Shown here piece after piece: positions 19,880-22,357 of a stretch of 22,357 nucleotides of DNA. Each line of letters begins with the position of its first letter. The stretch's first letter is position 1. The position numbers were made by a program, and so were the translations under genes. Location of the stretch: NCBI GenBank assembly GCA_049999725.1, contig JBNGIS010011977.1, positions 1 through 22,357 of the forward strand, read 5' to 3'. This DNA comes from Haplomitrium mnioides. Its lineage: Eukaryota > Marchantiophyta > Haplomitriopsida > Calobryales. The notes beneath the pieces are model-generated. The model did not search any database, was not told the origin of the DNA, and saw only the letters and a program-made list of their open reading frames with translations.

Positions 19880-20580
19880 AATGTCCTTTGTCTCCTTTAG
19901 TGTTGGTCATTCTGTGATAGTTTTGATTTTCTCTTCCTCTATCATGATACCATTCATAGACACCTTGTGCCCCATGTAAGTAACATCTTGCTTCCAAAAT
20001 TTGCACTCGGATCTCTTACAATAAAACTTCCAATTGTGCAACCTTTGTAGTACTTCTTTCAAATGATGGCAATGCTCAACTTTAGTTTTGCTAAAAATAA
20101 GAATGTCATCCAAGAACACCAAAATTGACTCATCCAATAGCCCATCAAAACTTCAATGCATTTGATCCATGAATATGGTTGGAGCATTAGTGAGACCAAA
20201 TGTAAGGACCTTCCACTCAAAATTCCCATACCTTGTACGAAAAGACGTCTTTGGCACATCACTTGGCTTGATAGAAATCTACCAATAGCCACTTCAAAGA
20301 TCCATCTTGGAAAAGATTTGTGCACCACTTAATTAATCCAACAAATCATCAATACGTGGTAAATGATAAGCATTCTTTACTATTTGATTGTTTAAACCGC
20401 CATAATCTGTACAAAGACAAAATCCACCATCTTTCTTTGGTACAAAAAATATTGGTGCTCTTCAAGGTAAAGTACTATGCTGAATGAAATCCTTCTCAAG
20501 AAGATCCGTCAAGGCCTTGCGAAGCTCTTCCAACTCTTGTGTCGATAACCGGTATATAGGTCGATTATAAGACGTACTTC
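19880..20580 (-). pseudogene. Gypsy reverse transcriptase
   Basis: Recognisable blocks in order are RPIYRLSTQELEELRKALT, FIQHSTLP followed by TGA and [25 protein letters not shown], the catalytic VFLDDILIFSK (FLDD at 20105-20116), then HLKEVLQRLHNWKFY, KCKFW-like ECKFW, and YMGHKVSMNGI. At least five stops interrupt it (for example LP-TGA-RAP and GYW-TAG-ISI). The catalytic Asp pair itself is intact. A 76-codon open piece at 19907-20137 covers the active site. Confidence 0.93.
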
Positions 20581-20591
20581 ATGGTATCAAC

Positions 20592-20815
20592 TCAATCAAG
20601 AAAGGGCATTCCACAATCATCTCGTAACCTTTTTGGCAAATCATGTAGAAATACATCTGAAAACTTCTTCAAAATATCATCAATTATTGAGGTCAATACA
20701 AGTTTCTCTCCCTTATTATTCAATTCCACGATATGCTTGATCCATACAACAAAGTTAAGCAACTCTTTCTCCATCAAAGCATCTTGCTGAACTGATTTGG
20801 GCTTCTTCACAAATG
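20592..20815 (-). pseudogene. Gypsy protease-RT linker
   Basis: This frame carries KKPKSVQQDALMEKELLN and ILKKFSDVFLHDLPKRL. The latter corresponds to the family phrase DVFPxxLPxGLPP just before reverse transcriptase. A frameshift at about 20812-20820 separates it from the protease frame. Confidence 0.8.
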
Positions 20816-21229
20816 GTGTCGGACGCCCTTAAAAAACTGCTTGCCTTGTAAAGTAACTTGAATTTGTCGTTCTGCCCAATCAACTTGAGTGGCTCTATCT
20901 TCAAGCCAAGGCAAACCCAAAACAATGTTATATTGTATGGGTGCAATAACAAAATCCATAGATTCCTTATACTCCTTGCCAATTCTTAGAAGAAATAGCT
21001 TGTATGAGTTGAAAACCTCATGTTTTTTGCCATTGGCCATAGTCACAAAACTTCCTTTAATATGCAAAGTTTTGGCTTTGATTTTCTTTGCAAAACATAA
21101 TGACATGAAATTTTCAGAGCTTCTATAATCTACCAACATTCTACAAGAATGCTTGTCAATCATACCACCTAGATGAAACAAGGTGCTTTGAATTCTTGTC
21201 AAGATTTTAATTCTATTGGAACTAATCAA
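20807..21229 (-). pseudogene. Gypsy aspartic protease with a broken active site
   Basis: The 140-codon open frame shows the retropepsin layout: MLVDYRSSENFMS where the family has (V/I)DSG(S/A)S.NF, then VTMANGKKHEV, and YNIVLGLPWLEDRA with the second hydrophobic-Gly loop. The catalytic D-S/T-G has become D-Y-R, so the fold may be legible but catalysis would fail. Directly downstream the frame shifts. The protease normally cuts the gag-pol polyprotein. Confidence 0.88.
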
Positions 21230-21269
21230 GCTCTACATAAACCACTCGATTGTTTTTACTGAGGTCTGT

Positions 21270-21500
21270 TGTTTCCCTAATTTTCTTCTTCAACAATGGC
21301 TACTTGAACAAGAGCGCGTGGTCAACTTTGGCGATGTGGGCAATTTGCAATCATATGACCAAGTTGTCGACAATAAAAACATCCTCCACTTTGGTGTAGG
21401 CGCTCACATTCTACATCGATAAGTGCCATCCTTTGCGCTGCATCAATCTCCATATGTTCAACCTTATTTATCACAACATTCCATGTAGTTTTCTATTTTT
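21270..21500 (-). pseudogene. Gypsy gag C-terminus with CCHC zinc knuckle
   Basis: CFYCRQLGHMIANC at 21340-21381 is a perfect C-x2-C-x4-H-x4-C nucleocapsid knuckle. It is preceded in frame by VEHMEIDAAQRMALIDVE and followed by a TGA five codons later. Knuckles of this form bind the element RNA during packaging. The rest of the region has stops. Confidence 0.9.
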
Positions 21501-21580
21501 AAACATTTTGAGTTTTTTTTGTCTTTTTGTGCTTTAGCATATAAGGCCATGCACTCTCATTGAAAGGTTATCTTTCGATG

Positions 21581-21769
21581 TCATTTTACTAATTGTATGA
21601 ACCAAGAGGAGAGCTGAGGTATTGCAGCTTTAAAAGAAGTGCGGATTCCTTGTGAGCAAAGGTGCGCTGGTTTTGATATCGTAAGATCAACACACATTGG
21701 GAATTTCTTTGAGAATATATTACTCAAAGAAAAGCACATTGAAAGATTTGTGATAATTCTGTCATCCAT
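21581..21769 (-). pseudogene. Probable gypsy gag fragment
   Basis: A 62-codon open frame in the expected gag position contains CSQGIRTSFKAAIPQL, which loosely fits the gag helix with GL..EI/A..V. It lacks a reliable domain match, so the call rests on position and weak similarity. The frame is shifted relative to the zinc-knuckle part. Confidence 0.4.
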
Positions 21770-22357
21770 GGTATCTTGGATTGCGATTGAGAAATCTCGT
21801 CAAGAAATGGCAAGCATCCATGGTATCTTAGAGTGCTAAAAGTTTTGTGGAAGAAATTTTGTTGAAGATTGTGGTCTGTGCACTAATCACAAAAATTTCT
21901 AATCGTTGTGTGAAGAGTAGTTTGATGGTGCAGAGAATCTCCTTGTTGGCAGATTTTTGTTTTGTTTGAATGATTTCTGTGCAGATTTTTGTCGAAGGCA
22001 GGTTGCAGAAAATCGCACAACTCAGATTTTACAGAAGAGATCTTTGAGAAGAAAAATTTGTGGACTCGTGAAGAAAAATCATCAACTGCAGAATCTCTGA
22101 TTTCTGATTTTGTGTTCTTGTTGGTTGCTAAGACATTCATCAAGGGCTTCCAAGAGGCTTTAAAATCTGCATCAAAGAAGAGATCATAATGACATGTTGT
22201 AGGGATTTTGCGATTTTCCCTTGCTGTGCAGAATTGGATTTCTTTGTCGAGGGATTTGTCCAAGGATTTTATTTGAGGAAGCGTTGAGCAACATCAAGTA
22301 CAAGGGGTTTTCTTGTGGTTGTGATTGTTCTTTGTCAAGCCGCAATCAAGGGGTAAA
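21766..22357 (+). other. Possible primer binding site and leader of another LTR element, plus strand
   Basis: CATCCATGGTATCTT occurs twice, near 21766 and 21809, 43 bp apart. The second continues TGGTATCTTAGAGTGC, close to the initiator-Met primer binding site TGGTATCAGAGC with small insertions, and is preceded by CA as an LTR end would be. The following 500 bp, rich in GCAGATTTTTG and GCAGAATCTC words, resemble the untranslated leaders of plant copia elements. The body would lie beyond the window. Minus-strand open frames here (for example 21883-22263) show no gag motif. No LTR was delimited. Confidence 0.25.

Larger units (their letters stand above)
18620..21770 (-). mobile_element. Degenerate Ty3/gypsy retrotransposon, gag to truncated integrase
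   Basis: Read from right to left, the order is gag with CCHC knuckle, protease, reverse transcriptase, RNase H and integrase. This is the gypsy order, with integrase last, and differs from copia. Many in-frame stops (TGA, TAG, TAA at former Trp, Gln and Arg positions) and several frameshifts inactivate it. The pattern fits C-to-T decay of methylated plant repeats. No LTR was recognised on either side. The left end is cut inside the integrase core and fused to other sequence. Presence or absence of a chromodomain cannot be judged. Confidence 0.9.

Noticed and set aside
20581-21128. Plus-strand frames of 69-79 codons across the gypsy protease and RT region
   Set aside because: They are antisense shadows of the clearly recognisable minus-strand pol sequence.
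21883-22263. 126-codon minus-strand frame as gypsy gag N-terminus
   Set aside because: No gag motif is present. The plus strand of this region looks more like a retrotransposon leader, so the frame is probably incidental.

Overview
This is nuclear DNA of a land plant, probably one with a large, repeat-rich genome. A gymnosperm is a guess that the sequence itself cannot settle. The evidence is a decayed Ty1/copia retrotransposon on the plus strand, a decayed Ty3/gypsy retrotransposon on the minus strand, very AT-rich spacer DNA, intron-like splice signals and a 100-N assembly gap. I found no intact protein-coding gene, no rRNA or tRNA gene and no bacterial-style operon. Most open frames are chance frames inside tandem repeats.

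Layout. Positions 1-459 carry an 85-bp direct repeat 374 bp apart. Positions 489-813 hold an unusual open frame with an in-frame repeated G-[PS]-[FL]-V motif. Positions 796-1939 are the reverse transcriptase/RNase H end of a copia polyprotein with several stops and a frameshift. Its 3' untranslated part, polypurine tract and a 108-bp LTR (2431-2538) follow. Right behind lies a second, short LTR-flanked derivative of the same family (2573-3386).

Positions 3456-6689 (about 49 units) and 11062-13240 (about 33 units) are two blocks of one 66-bp tandem repeat in the same orientation. The unit is a whole number of codons, so both strands show long but probably meaningless open frames. The first block mixes two subtypes in a recurring higher-order order. 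Between the blocks lie short tandem repeats of 24-30 bp, a cluster of GGACT-N4-AGTCC hairpins, a decayed 78-codon frame (9863-10096) and the assembly gap (10950-11049).

Positions 13241-17200 are AT-rich and hold nothing I can name. On the minus strand, 17238-18630 looks like a decayed, intron-containing coding region that I do not recognise. Its last part is a homologue of the 9863-10096 frame, with the same length and one shared TGA. It is joined directly to a truncated gypsy integrase. The gypsy element runs on the minus strand from about 21770 down to 18620, in the order gag with CCHC knuckle, protease, reverse transcriptase, RNase H and integrase. All parts are broken. The right end (21780-22357) may be the leader of another LTR element on the plus strand.

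The points most worth following are the twin 78-codon remnants with the unknown multi-exon region beside the integrase, the higher-order structure of the 66-bp array, and the dispersed hairpin repeat family.
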